From Bacillota bacterium (GTDB taxonomy: Bacteria; Bacillota; Clostridia; Christensenellales; Borkfalkiaceae): DNA of 5,885 nucleotides. The DNA lies in assembly GCA_021768985.1 (NCBI GenBank), contig JAETTR010000084.1:1-5885 (forward strand), written 5' to 3'. A program made the translations under genes and the position numbers. Below the pieces are notes generated by a model. That model was not told where the DNA came from, did not search any database, and worked only from the letters and a program-made list of their open reading frames with translations. Shown here one piece after another: positions 1 to 5,741 of the stretch (position 1 is its first letter; the number at the start of each line of letters is the position of its first letter).

Positions 1-633
1 GAATTTTTCCGTCGCCTTCTGCGGGTAGTCGGAAAAACGGTAGCTGATAAAATCGGGTTTTACGGTTCGATTGAAGCTCATATTTTTGACCGCGCGCGCT
101 TTTATCTTCCAGAACGGAGAATTGCCGAAATCCGCCTTTGTCGATTCTGCCGTGGCGAGCACGCCGCACGGAACGTCGGGGCGGAGTTTTTTAAACGCCT
201 TTACGTAAAAGGGATTAAAGCTCTGAACGGCGAATTCGCCCGGATACCATTCGAGTTCGAAGGCTATTTTTTGGATAAAGAACTTCTTATTCACCTTCAT
301 GTTCTTGATTTCGAGCAGGAGGGGAACCCTCCCCGCGAGCAGTTCCAGAAATTCCCCGAACAGCGGAATGCGTTTGGAGGTGCCCGCGAGCGGGAGCTGT
401 TTCAGCTCCACGGCGGTGAGCTCTTCCACCCGCCTGTCGACGCCCGTCATGCGGGCGAGCGTGTCGTCGTGAAAGACGACGAGTTTTCCGTCCTTCGAAA
501 GCCGTACGTCCGTTTCAATCGCGTAACCTGCGTCGATCGCTCTTTCGAATGCGGCGAGGGAATTTTCGGGAACTTCTTCCGTATGCAGTCCGCGGTGCGC
601 CACGGGCAGATTTTTTAAAAACGACTGATCCAT
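1..633 (-). CDS. Glycerophosphodiester phosphodiesterase family protein (3' end outside window)
   Basis: Hydrolyses glycerophosphodiesters to glycerol-3-phosphate and an alcohol, in phospholipid or teichoic-acid turnover (family knowledge). The reading frame is open from an ATG at 633 to the left edge, giving 211 residues; GDPDs are usually 230-260 aa, so a short C-terminal part is missing. Family residues are visible: VAHRG with catalytic H13 and R14, PENS at 22-25, the metal-binding pair E40 and D42 in IETDVRLSKDG, catalytic H55 in VVFHDD, and the metal/substrate residues E108 and K110 in LLLEIK. There is no signal peptide or membrane segment, so it is probably cytoplasmic. I chose the start at 633 because HRG lies about 12 residues from the N-terminus, as is usual, and because a promoter ends just upstream. 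No Shine-Dalgarno is visible. The gene is divergent from lepA. The substrate cannot be told from sequence. Confidence 0.9.
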   Translation of the reverse strand, partial: MDQSFLKNLPVAHRGLHTEEVPENSLAAFERAIDAGYAIETDVRLSKDGKLVVFHDDTLARMTGVDRRVEELTAVELKQLPLAGTSKRIPLFGEFLELLAGRVPLLLEIKNMKVNKKFFIQKIAFELEWYPGEFAVQSFNPFYVKAFKKLRPDVPCGVLATAESTKADFGNSPFWKIKARAVKNMSFNRTVKPDFISYRFSDYPQKATEKF

Positions 634-639
634 AAGAAT

Positions 640-668
640 ATTTTAGCAAATGCGGCGAAAAAATGCAA
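640..668 (-). promoter_or_regulatory. Promoter of the GDPD gene, implying a leaderless mRNA
   Basis: On the minus strand there is TTGCAT (complement of 663-668), a 17-nt spacer and TAAAAT (complement of 640-645). The -10 box is preceded by TGC, the extended -10 form TGn. Only 6 nt separate the -10 box from the ATG at 633, so transcription should begin at or next to the start codon. This agrees with the absence of a ribosome binding site. The promoter is inferred from motif match and spacing only. Confidence 0.6.
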
Positions 669-674
669 TAGCGG

Positions 675-703
675 TTGCAATTATTTCGAAAAATCGTTAT
701 AAT
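675..703 (+). promoter_or_regulatory. Promoter of lepA
   Basis: TTGCAA (675-680) is followed by a 17-nt spacer and a perfect TATAAT (698-703). Transcription should start near 710, giving a leader of about 17 nt that carries the purine-rich ribosome binding site AGGAAAGGAAG (714-724), 2 nt before the ATG at 727 by its end and about 6-7 nt by its GG core. The promoter stands back to back with the GDPD promoter; only 6 bp separate the two -35 boxes. Confidence 0.75.
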
Positions 704-714
704 ATTTTTCGAAA
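684..714. repeat. Perfect 11-bp inverted repeat flanking the lepA -10 box
   Basis: TTTCGAAAAAT (684-694) and ATTTTTCGAAA (704-714) are exact reverse complements around a 9-nt centre that contains the -10 box. The expected transcription start lies inside the right arm, so the repeat cannot form a full RNA hairpin; it could act only in DNA, for example as an operator. Each arm contains the self-complementary octamer TTTCGAAA. AT-rich promoters can show such symmetry by chance, so a regulatory role is inference. Confidence 0.5.
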
Positions 715-726
715 GGAAAGGAAGTT

Positions 727-2040
727 ATGGCAAAACCGAGCAAATATATTCGCAATTTCTGTATCATCGCGCATATCGATCACGGCAAGAGTACGATCGC
801 CGACCGCATCATGGAGCTCACCGGTCAGGTGAGCAAGCGGGATATGGAAGCCCAGCTTCTCGACAGCATGGACATCGAGCGGGAGCGGGGAATCACCATC
901 AAGCTTACGCCCGTGCGCATGTTTTACAGCGCGCTCGACGGCAACGAATACGAGTTTAATTTAATCGATACGCCCGGTCACGTAGACTTTACCTACGAGG
1001 TCAGTCGTTCGCTCGCCGCGTGCGAGGGGGCGATTCTCGTGGTGGACGCCACGCAGGGGGTGGAGGCGCAGACGCTCGCAAACGTCTATCTCGCGCTCGA
1101 AAACAATCTCGAGCTCGTGCCCGTGATCAACAAAATCGATCTCGCTTCCGCGCGGATCGACGAAACGAAGCAGGAGATCGAAGAGGTGATCGGGCTGGAC
1201 GCTTCGGAAGCGCCCTGCGTTTCGGCGAAGGAAGGCACGAATATCCGCGACATTCTGGAAGCGGTCGTCAAACTCGTTCCGCCGCCCGACGGGGATACCG
1301 AAGCCCCGCTGACCGCGCTCATCTTCGACAGCTATTACGACAATTACAAGGGCGTGATTCTGTTCGTCCGCGTGAAGGACGGTTCGGTGAAGGTCGGGGA
1401 TAAAATTAGGACTTTCCTCTCCGACCGCACGTACGACGTAACCGAAGTGGGCGCGTTCGCCCCGCACCTGCAACCCAAAGAGCGGTTGGCGGCGGGGGAG
1501 GTCGGCTATATCGCGGCGAGCATCAAGTCGATCGAGGACGTCGCCGTGGGCGATACCGTGACGCTTGCGCTCAATCCCGCGCCCGCGCCGCTGCCCGGCT
1601 ATAAAAAGGTGCAGCCCGTGGTGTTCTGCGGAATCTATCCGCTCGACGGAAGCAAGTTTCTCGATTTAAAGGAAGCCATTTTAAAGCTCAAGCTCAACGA
1701 CGCCGCGCTCATCTTCGAGCCGGACAGCTCGGTCGCGCTCGGCTTCGGATTCCGTTGCGGCTTTCTGGGGCTTCTGCACATGGAGATCGTACAGGAGCGG
1801 ATCGAGCGGGAGTTCAATCTCGATATCATCACCACCGCGCCCTCCGTTTCCTATCTCGTACACAAAACGGACGGGACCGATTTGTACGTGGACAATCCCT
1901 CCCATCTTCCGCCCGCCTCCGATATCGAGAGCATGGAGGAACCGATCGTAAAAGCGGAAATCTATTCGCCGCCCGATTACCTCGGCGCGATCATGGATCT
2001 GTGTCAGGACAAGCGCGGCACCTTCAAGGACATGACCTAA
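727..2040 (+). CDS. lepA: LepA / elongation factor 4, N-terminal 437 residues ending at a premature stop
   Basis: This is the translational GTPase EF4, which acts on ribosomes (back-translocation and initiation or biogenesis roles have been reported for the family). All five G motifs are intact: AHIDHGKS at 15-22 (G1), RERGITI around 52-58 (G2), DTPGH at 81-85 (G3), NKID at 135-138 (G4) and SAK at 166-168 (G5). Domain II follows at roughly 190-285 and the EF-G-like domain III at about 290-370. The EF-G domain V equivalent starts near 405 (EPIVKAEIYSPPDYLG) and is cut by TAA at codon 438. The ATG at 727 has a good ribosome binding site and the usual MAKPSKYIRNFCIIAHIDHG start. If the stop is real, this fragment keeps GTPase motifs but lacks half of domain V and the LepA-specific C-terminal domain, and would not be expected to work as EF4. 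Confidence 0.93.
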   Translation: MAKPSKYIRNFCIIAHIDHGKSTIADRIMELTGQVSKRDMEAQLLDSMDIERERGITIKLTPVRMFYSALDGNEYEFNLIDTPGHVDFTYEVSRSLAACEGAILVVDATQGVEAQTLANVYLALENNLELVPVINKIDLASARIDETKQEIEEVIGLDASEAPCVSAKEGTNIRDILEAVVKLVPPPDGDTEAPLTALIFDSYYDNYKGVILFVRVKDGSVKVGDKIRTFLSDRTYDVTEVGAFAPHLQPKERLAAGEVGYIAASIKSIEDVAVGDTVTLALNPAPAPLPGYKKVQPVVFCGIYPLDGSKFLDLKEAILKLKLNDAALIFEPDSSVALGFGFRCGFLGLLHMEIVQERIEREFNLDIITTAPSVSYLVHKTDGTDLYVDNPSHLPPASDIESMEEPIVKAEIYSPPDYLGAIMDLCQDKRGTFKDMT

Positions 2041-2055
2041 CTCGACGAGCGCCGC

Positions 2056-2538
2056 GTGAAACTCGAATACCGTCTGCCCCTCCACGAGATCGTATACGAT
2101 TTTTTTGACGAGCTGAAGAGCCGCACGAAGGGGTACGCGAGCTTCGATTACGAGATTGCGGGCTACGAAAAGAGCAAGCTCGTAAAGCTGGACATTCTGC
2201 TCAACGGCGACGTATGCGACGCGCTCTCGACGATCGTGCACGAGGACCGCGCCTATTCCCGCGGCAGAACACTGTGCGAAAATTTAAAGGACGCGATTCC
2301 CCGTCAGCTCTTCGAGATTCCCGTTCAGGCGGCGATCGGCGGAAAGATCATCGCGCGCGAAACGGTCAAGGCGGTGCGCAAGGACGTGCTCGCCAAATGC
2401 TACGGCGGCGATATCACCCGCAAAAAGAAGCTGCTCGAAAAGCAGAAAGAGGGCAAGAAGCGGATGCGTCAGGTCGGCTCGGTCGAGGTGCCAAGCGAAG
2501 TGTTCATGGAAATTTTAAAGACGAATAAAGACAAATAA
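2056..2538 (+). CDS. lepA: LepA / elongation factor 4, C-terminal part beyond the premature stop
   Basis: This open frame is in the same phase as the upstream lepA part and continues the family sequence without loss. It holds the end of domain V (LPLHEIVYDFFDELKSRTKG, then YASFDYE) and the LepA-only C-terminal domain, with HEDRAYSRGR, IPRQLFEIPVQAAIGGKIIA, KDVLAKCYGGDITRKKKLLE and KQKEGKKRMRQVGSVEVP. The first possible start after the stop is GTG at 2056, codon 444 of the full gene, with no convincing ribosome binding site before it. Separate translation of this piece is therefore doubtful. The most economical reading is that it is the 3' part of one 603-codon gene. It ends with TAA at 2536-2538, so TAA is used as a genuine terminator here. 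Confidence 0.85.
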   Translation: MKLEYRLPLHEIVYDFFDELKSRTKGYASFDYEIAGYEKSKLVKLDILLNGDVCDALSTIVHEDRAYSRGRTLCENLKDAIPRQLFEIPVQAAIGGKIIARETVKAVRKDVLAKCYGGDITRKKKLLEKQKEGKKRMRQVGSVEVPSEVFMEILKTNKDK

Positions 2539-2590
2539 CAGATGTTCACGACTTTCTTTCCTTTGAAAGGATAACCCCAAGGAATCAACG

Positions 2591-2902
2591 ATGCAAAAGT
2601 TTGACGAACAGGTTTACGAATATTTAAAGACGATCCCCAAAGGAACGGTGGTCACTTACGGCATGATCGCGCATGCGATCGGGCGTCCGCGCGCCGCAAG
2701 GCAGGTGGGCAACGCGCTTCATCGCAATCCCTTTCCTGTCGTCGTGCCCTGCCACCGCGTGGTGAACCGCGAGGGCAGACTCGCGCCCGCGTTCGCGTTC
2801 GGCGGAATCGAAAAGCAAGCCGAGCTTCTCCGCGCGGAGGGCGTGGAAGTCGTAAACGGTTACGTGGAGATCGAAAAGTATATCTGGAGAAACGAGCAGT
2901 GA
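2591..2902 (+). CDS. Single-domain MGMT family protein (O6-alkylguanine-DNA alkyltransferase-like)
   Basis: A small 103-aa protein consisting of the C-terminal DNA-binding/active-site domain of O6-methylguanine methyltransferases, without the N-terminal domain found in Ogt or Ada. The family repairs O6-alkylguanine by moving the alkyl group to its own cysteine. That cysteine is present: C54 in VPCHRVV. Other matches to human MGMT are Y23 (Tyr114), R37 in AARQVG (Arg128 finger), N46 in RNPFPV (Asn137) and E83 in RAEG (Glu172). With Cys rather than Trp in PCHR, it is not a classic Atl1-type alkyltransferase-like protein. The segment LAPAFAFGGIEKQ followed by EGVEV is typical of a short Bacillota subgroup whose activity is less well established, as far as I know. 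Start: ATG 2591 with AAGGA at 2579-2583. It lies 52 bp after lepA with no clear promoter or terminator between, so it is probably cotranscribed, and it overlaps hemW by 4 bp. Confidence 0.88.
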   Translation: MQKFDEQVYEYLKTIPKGTVVTYGMIAHAIGRPRAARQVGNALHRNPFPVVVPCHRVVNREGRLAPAFAFGGIEKQAELLRAEGVEVVNGYVEIEKYIWRNEQ

Positions 2903-4008
2903 GCGGAATTTATATTCATATCCCGTTTTGCAAACATAAATGCACCTATTGCGATTTTACGTCCTTTCCCAACCGGCTGAACTTTGCCGAGGCGTATATG
3001 GCGTGCCTTTATAAGGAGATCGAAAAGCGCGGCGAGGAATTGAAGGACAGAACCTTCGATACCGTCTATTTCGGCGGGGGAACCCCTTCGGTGATCGACC
3101 CCAATTATATCTACGGCGCCATGAAAAAAATCACGCAGTGCTTTCATTTATCGAACCGCCCCGAGATCACGATCGAGATGAATCCCGGTACGGTGAACGA
3201 AAATAAAATCGCCGTATACAAGCGGGCGGGGATCAACCGCTTTTCGGTGGGGTTGCAGACGGCGATCGATTCCCAGCTCGAAAATCTGGGCAGAATCCAC
3301 AACGTACGCGACTATCTGTATTGCGCAAGTTTGTTAAAAGGCGAAAACTTTTCCGCGGATATCATGCTCGGGTTAAAGGGGCAGACGGAAGAGGACGTGA
3401 AAAAGACGATCGAACTTGTCGCGGGAAGCGGGGCGAAGCACGTTTCCATGTACGCGCTCACGCCCGAGGACGGCACTCCGATCTACACCGACTATCTTAA
3501 CGGCGAGCTGCCCGATTCCGACGAGGTCGCCGCGCTGTACGAATTCGGGAAAGACCTTCTCGCGCAAAAGGGGTACGCGCGCTACGAAGTGAGCAACTTC
3601 GCGCAGAAGGGCTTCGAGAGCAGGCACAACCTCAACTATTGGAGACGGGGGGAATACATCGGACTCGGGATTTCCGCCAGCTCGTTCATCGGCGGGCGGC
3701 GGCTGACGAACACGCTCGATCTGGACGAATACATCAAGTGCATTCTGTCGGGATTTCTGCCCGTCGTGGACAGCGCGGAGGTTGCGGGCGACGACGCGAA
3801 GTTCGAATTCGTCATGCTTGCGCTCCGTACGGCGAAGGGGATTTCCGCGCGGGAATACCGAAAGGAATTCGGTTCCGATTGGAAAAAGGACTTTCAAAGG
3901 GCTTACGCAAAGACGGCGAAGTACTTTGAGGAGACGGGGGATACCACCCGTATCCGCGACGAGTATCTGTACGTGCAGAACGGAATTTTGACGGAATTTA
4001 TGGAGTAA
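2899..4008 (+). CDS. hemW: HemW, radical SAM heme chaperone
   Basis: HemW binds heme and an [4Fe-4S] cluster with S-adenosylmethionine and is thought to deliver heme to membrane respiratory proteins. It was long misnamed oxygen-independent coproporphyrinogen III oxidase. The 369-aa length fits (usually 370-390). Visible features are the CxxxCxxC cluster motif C11-C15-C18 followed by DF, GGGTPS at 59-64, the IEMNPGTV segment at 92-99, RFSVGLQT at 114-121, DIMLGLKGQTEED at 154-166, and HNLNYW at 243-248, the HNxxYW heme-binding signature. True HemN has a further cysteine (CxxxCxxCxC); here that place is F20, supporting HemW. Start: GTG at 2899 overlaps the previous gene's TGA as GTGA, with GGAG at 2886-2889 nine bases upstream, which suggests translational coupling. 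The C-terminal winged-helix-like region (about 300-369) is complete and ends at TAA. Confidence 0.95.
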   Translation: MSGIYIHIPFCKHKCTYCDFTSFPNRLNFAEAYMACLYKEIEKRGEELKDRTFDTVYFGGGTPSVIDPNYIYGAMKKITQCFHLSNRPEITIEMNPGTVNENKIAVYKRAGINRFSVGLQTAIDSQLENLGRIHNVRDYLYCASLLKGENFSADIMLGLKGQTEEDVKKTIELVAGSGAKHVSMYALTPEDGTPIYTDYLNGELPDSDEVAALYEFGKDLLAQKGYARYEVSNFAQKGFESRHNLNYWRRGEYIGLGISASSFIGGRRLTNTLDLDEYIKCILSGFLPVVDSAEVAGDDAKFEFVMLALRTAKGISAREYRKEFGSDWKKDFQRAYAKTAKYFEETGDTTRIRDEYLYVQNGILTEFME

Positions 4009-4015
4009 AAAACGT

Positions 4016-4047
4016 GCGCCGTTGCGATTTGCAACGGCGCTTTTTTT
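4016..4047. terminator. Bidirectional intrinsic terminator between convergent genes
   Basis: GCGCCGTTGC (4016-4025), loop GATTT and GCAACGGCGC (4031-4040) form a perfect 10-bp stem. On the plus strand it is followed at once by seven T (4041-4047) and more T-rich sequence. On the minus strand six T (complement of 4007-4012) follow 3 nt after the stem. It lies 7 bp after the hemW stop and 10 bp from the stop of the minus-strand hydrolase, so it should end both transcripts. Confidence 0.92.
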
Positions 4048-4050
4048 ATT

Positions 4051-4929
4051 TTACCAAAGCCGGTCGGGATCAAACCCGTTTACCTGTACGACCTCGAAAT
4101 AGTCGCATCGGGCGATATCGCGCGGAACGACGACCGCGCCTCCGTTCGAATCGATGTCAAGTCCGAAATTTTTGTACGCCTGCCACACAATATGCGCGCA
4201 TTGCGTTTTGGTCGGCGTTCTGCCGTCCTTGCACTGGTCCTTCGGGGACAGCACGCCTACGGTCAGATCGTAGGCGATTCCGCAAAGATTTTCCACCGCC
4301 GCTTTCGCGACTTCCGCGGGATCGATTCCGAGCTCTTCCCGCACCTCTTTTTTCAGCCGCAGAACGAGAAAGTTCGAGGATTCGAGGAACCAGCCCAGAT
4401 TGCCGATTCCGCTTGCCGAAGAAGGATCGAAAGATTCGAGGGTAGAGCGATACTTGGCGTTTGCGACGATCGAGGCGTGTCCGTTCCGCCAACCGAAGGT
4501 GTGGCACGCGGAGGAGAGGACGAGATCGCCGTTTTCGATCGGCGCGAGGGGCGCGGCGTAGCCGTTCGCGTGTCTGTCGTGCGGAGTGGTGATCGCCGCC
4601 ATGTCGTGGGTCAGTTCGCCCTTGTAAAAGAACGCGTTCTGGTATTCGAGCAGTCTGCTCGCGCCGTTCGTCTGTTCCTTCAAGGCGCGGAGCGCGGGTT
4701 CGCCCAGCCCCGTCTGATGATAGAGAACATCGATATCGTTTTCCGTCCAGACTTCTTTCGCAAACAGCCCGCTTACGTCTTTGCGTTCGTAGGAGGGGAG
4801 CACGCGGGCGGAACGCTCGCACGTAAAGCTTGCCACGTACAGCGCGGAAACGAAGGCGAGCAACAGCAATAAAAAGCCGAGCAATACGGCAAGCACTGCG
4901 ATTCTCCTTTTGTAAGATTTGTTCCGCAT
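4051..4929 (-). CDS. Membrane-anchored YiiX/NlpC-P60-like (permuted papain-fold) cysteine hydrolase
   Basis: A 292-aa protein with a basic N-terminus (MRNKSYKRR) and one strong hydrophobic segment at about 10-33, so it is probably anchored with the rest outside the cell. The C-terminal two thirds resemble the circularly permuted NlpC/P60 (YiiX/YebB) group, in which the catalytic His precedes the Cys: GDLVLSS at 134-140, H151 in GHASIV, and C244 in TKTQCAHIVWQAYKNFGLDI. These two are the likely catalytic pair. Residues 50-110 (containing TENDIDVLYHQTGLGEPALR) form an extra N-terminal region. Known family members act as peptidases, amidases or lipid-directed hydrolases; the substrate here is unknown, with cell wall a reasonable guess. 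Start: ATG 4929, with GGAGG (complement of 4937-4941) 7 nt upstream and a consensus promoter before it. It ends at a terminator shared with hemW. The family assignment rests on motif pattern only. Confidence 0.72.
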   Translation of the reverse strand: MRNKSYKRRIAVLAVLLGFLLLLLAFVSALYVASFTCERSARVLPSYERKDVSGLFAKEVWTENDIDVLYHQTGLGEPALRALKEQTNGASRLLEYQNAFFYKGELTHDMAAITTPHDRHANGYAAPLAPIENGDLVLSSACHTFGWRNGHASIVANAKYRSTLESFDPSSASGIGNLGWFLESSNFLVLRLKKEVREELGIDPAEVAKAAVENLCGIAYDLTVGVLSPKDQCKDGRTPTKTQCAHIVWQAYKNFGLDIDSNGGAVVVPRDIARCDYFEVVQVNGFDPDRLW

Positions 4930-4958
4930 ACGGGTTCCTCCGGAAGAAAGCGAGTTTC

Positions 4959-4987
4959 ATTATACCCCTTCTTTGCGGACTTGTCAA
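4959..4987 (-). promoter_or_regulatory. Full-consensus promoter of the YiiX/NlpC-like gene
   Basis: On the minus strand TTGACA (complement of 4982-4987), a 17-nt spacer and TATAAT (complement of 4959-4964) match the sigma-70/sigma-A consensus at all twelve positions. Expected transcription start is near 4952, giving a leader of about 22 nt with GGAGG. The -35 box touches the base of the preceding hairpin. Confidence 0.85.
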
Positions 4988-5029
4988 GCCGAACGCGCCC
5001 GCCGCGGATTGCGGCGGGCGCGTTCGGTT
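4987..5029 (-). terminator. Long GC hairpin after the lipoprotein gene, without a T-run
   Basis: Bases 4989-5005 and 5011-5027 are exact reverse complements (17 bp, almost all G and C) around the 5-nt loop GGATT. A G.T and an A-T pair can extend the stem to 4987/5029. It begins 3-5 nt after the lipoprotein stop codon, a terminator position, but on the minus strand the stem is followed by CTTGACA rather than by T residues. It may be a weak, Rho-aided or RNA-end-protecting hairpin. Transcription along the plus strand would meet the moderately T-rich TTCCTTTAATT, but no plus-strand gene ends here. Confidence 0.6.
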
Positions 5030-5032
5030 CCT

Positions 5033-5686
5033 TTAATTCTCTCTTCTGGCGAGAACCTCGCCCGTTTCGCTGTTCAGAAGCAGGGAGATCGTCTTGCCTT
5101 CGGTATCCACGATGCCCACGTAATAGTAATTGGTGTTCCGCCGCAGGAGCCGCACGTAGAATTCTCCGTTGAACCTGCCGTTTTTCGTCATGCGGGAAAC
5201 GGTTTCCTTTTCCGCTTTTACGGCGCAGTCGAGCGCGTCGTTTATCGTAAGCGTGTTTTCGTTTTTTACGGAGGTCGCCGTGATTTCCCGTTCGCCGCCC
5301 TCCCATACGATGCGCATGCTCACGCTTTTTTCGGGGAACGCTTCCACGCCCTGCGAATAGAAGTAATCGCCGTGGGTGTTTCGGAAGGAGGTTTCGCCGC
5401 CCCATTCCTTGTCGCCGCGCACGTAAACTTCGTAACCGCCCTCGGCGCGTTCCTTGGGGATGAGCGAAATTTCCGCCACTTTGGTCGTCGGGCAGGCGAT
5501 GCCGTCGGAGGCGTAGGGGTATTCGCGCGCGGTGCAGGAGAGGCTTACGGTAAATTCTTCCGTTTCCGCGCAGAACACGTCGGTGCGCGCTTCGGAAACG
5601 TGCGCGGAGTAATCGTATCCGCCGCACGCGGTGAGGAGCGGCAGGAGCGCCGCCGTTAAAATGATTGTTGCATAAGCTTTTTTCAT
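5033..5686 (-). CDS. Small secreted lipoprotein of unknown function
   Basis: A 217-aa protein with a type II (lipoprotein) signal peptide: MKKAYATI, a hydrophobic core at about 7-18, and the lipobox LTAC with C21 as the lipidated cysteine, followed by GG. The mature part is polar. I recognise no named domain. Residues about 145-215 (NDALDCAVKAEKETVS, then NYYYVGIVDTEGKTISLLLN and SETGEVLARRE) loosely recall a PepSY-type unit, in which a helix precedes strands ending in a TGEVL turn; this is only a resemblance. Three further cysteines at 39, 51 and 65 could form a disulfide outside the cell. Start: ATG 5686 is the only start giving a proper signal peptide, yet no Shine-Dalgarno precedes it. 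The gene lies upstream of the YiiX/NlpC-like gene on the same strand, but that gene has its own promoter. Function unknown. Confidence 0.85.
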   Translation of the reverse strand: MKKAYATIILTAALLPLLTACGGYDYSAHVSEARTDVFCAETEEFTVSLSCTAREYPYASDGIACPTTKVAEISLIPKERAEGGYEVYVRGDKEWGGETSFRNTHGDYFYSQGVEAFPEKSVSMRIVWEGGEREITATSVKNENTLTINDALDCAVKAEKETVSRMTKNGRFNGEFYVRLLRRNTNYYYVGIVDTEGKTISLLLNSETGEVLARREN

Positions 5687-5701
5687 GGTACTATGCTTAT
5701 G
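5671..5701 (-). repeat. Inverted repeat enclosing the lipoprotein start codon
   Basis: CATAAGC (5671-5677) and GCTTATG (5695-5701) are exact reverse complements separated by 17 nt. In the minus-strand mRNA the start codon (5686-5684) would sit in the loop of a 7-bp stem. No ribosome binding site is visible nearby. A 7-bp match in AT-rich DNA can arise by chance. Confidence 0.4.
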
Positions 5702-5741
5702 AAAAAGGGAATAATTTCATGACTTTATTTTACCGATTCAC

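Larger units (their letters stand above)
727..2538 (+). pseudogene. lepA: Full lepA gene interrupted by one in-frame TAA
   Basis: Read through codon 438, the gene is 603 codons long, close to the usual ~600 residues of LepA. It aligns in order with all family domains and shows no insertion, deletion or frame change. The family has FKDMxYLDE..R here; this sequence reads F-K-D-M-T-stop-L-D-E-R-R. One base change (TAC or TAT to TAA) in the Tyr codon explains it. I label it a pseudogene on sequence alone. A base-call or assembly error is equally possible, because everything after the stop still looks conserved, as expected for a gene that is intact or only very recently broken. Confidence 0.6.

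Noticed and set aside
2038..2040. TAA as a reassigned sense codon in this organism
   Set aside because: TAA also terminates hemW, the full lepA frame and both minus-strand genes at the expected lengths, so it works as a normal stop.
961..2241. Long minus-strand open frames opposite lepA, and plus-strand frames inside it
   Set aside because: They mirror the codon structure of lepA, have no ribosome binding sites or recognisable motifs, and overlap a gene with clear family features.
2539..2590. A separate promoter or terminator between lepA and the MGMT-like gene
   Set aside because: Only a weak 5-bp hairpin (2556-2569, no T-run) and no acceptable -35/-10 pair are present; cotranscription is simpler.
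2899..4008. Reading this gene as coproporphyrinogen III dehydrogenase (hemN)
   Set aside because: The fourth cysteine of the HemN motif is absent (F20), and the HNxxYW signature and 369-aa length fit HemW.
4016..5029. Related repeat family linking the two hairpins at 4016-4040 and 4989-5027
   Set aside because: They share only a five-base loop containing ATT flanked by GC; the stems are unrelated, so they look like separate 3'-end hairpins rather than copies of one repeat.
4192..5659. Long plus-strand open frames opposite the hydrolase and lipoprotein genes
   Set aside because: The minus-strand genes have promoters, a signal peptide or membrane segment, and family motifs. The plus frames are arginine-rich, motif-free shadows.
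5671..5732. Small plus-strand frame beginning at the ATG near 5700
   Set aside because: It has only about seven codons before a stop and lies ahead of the promoter of the real downstream gene.
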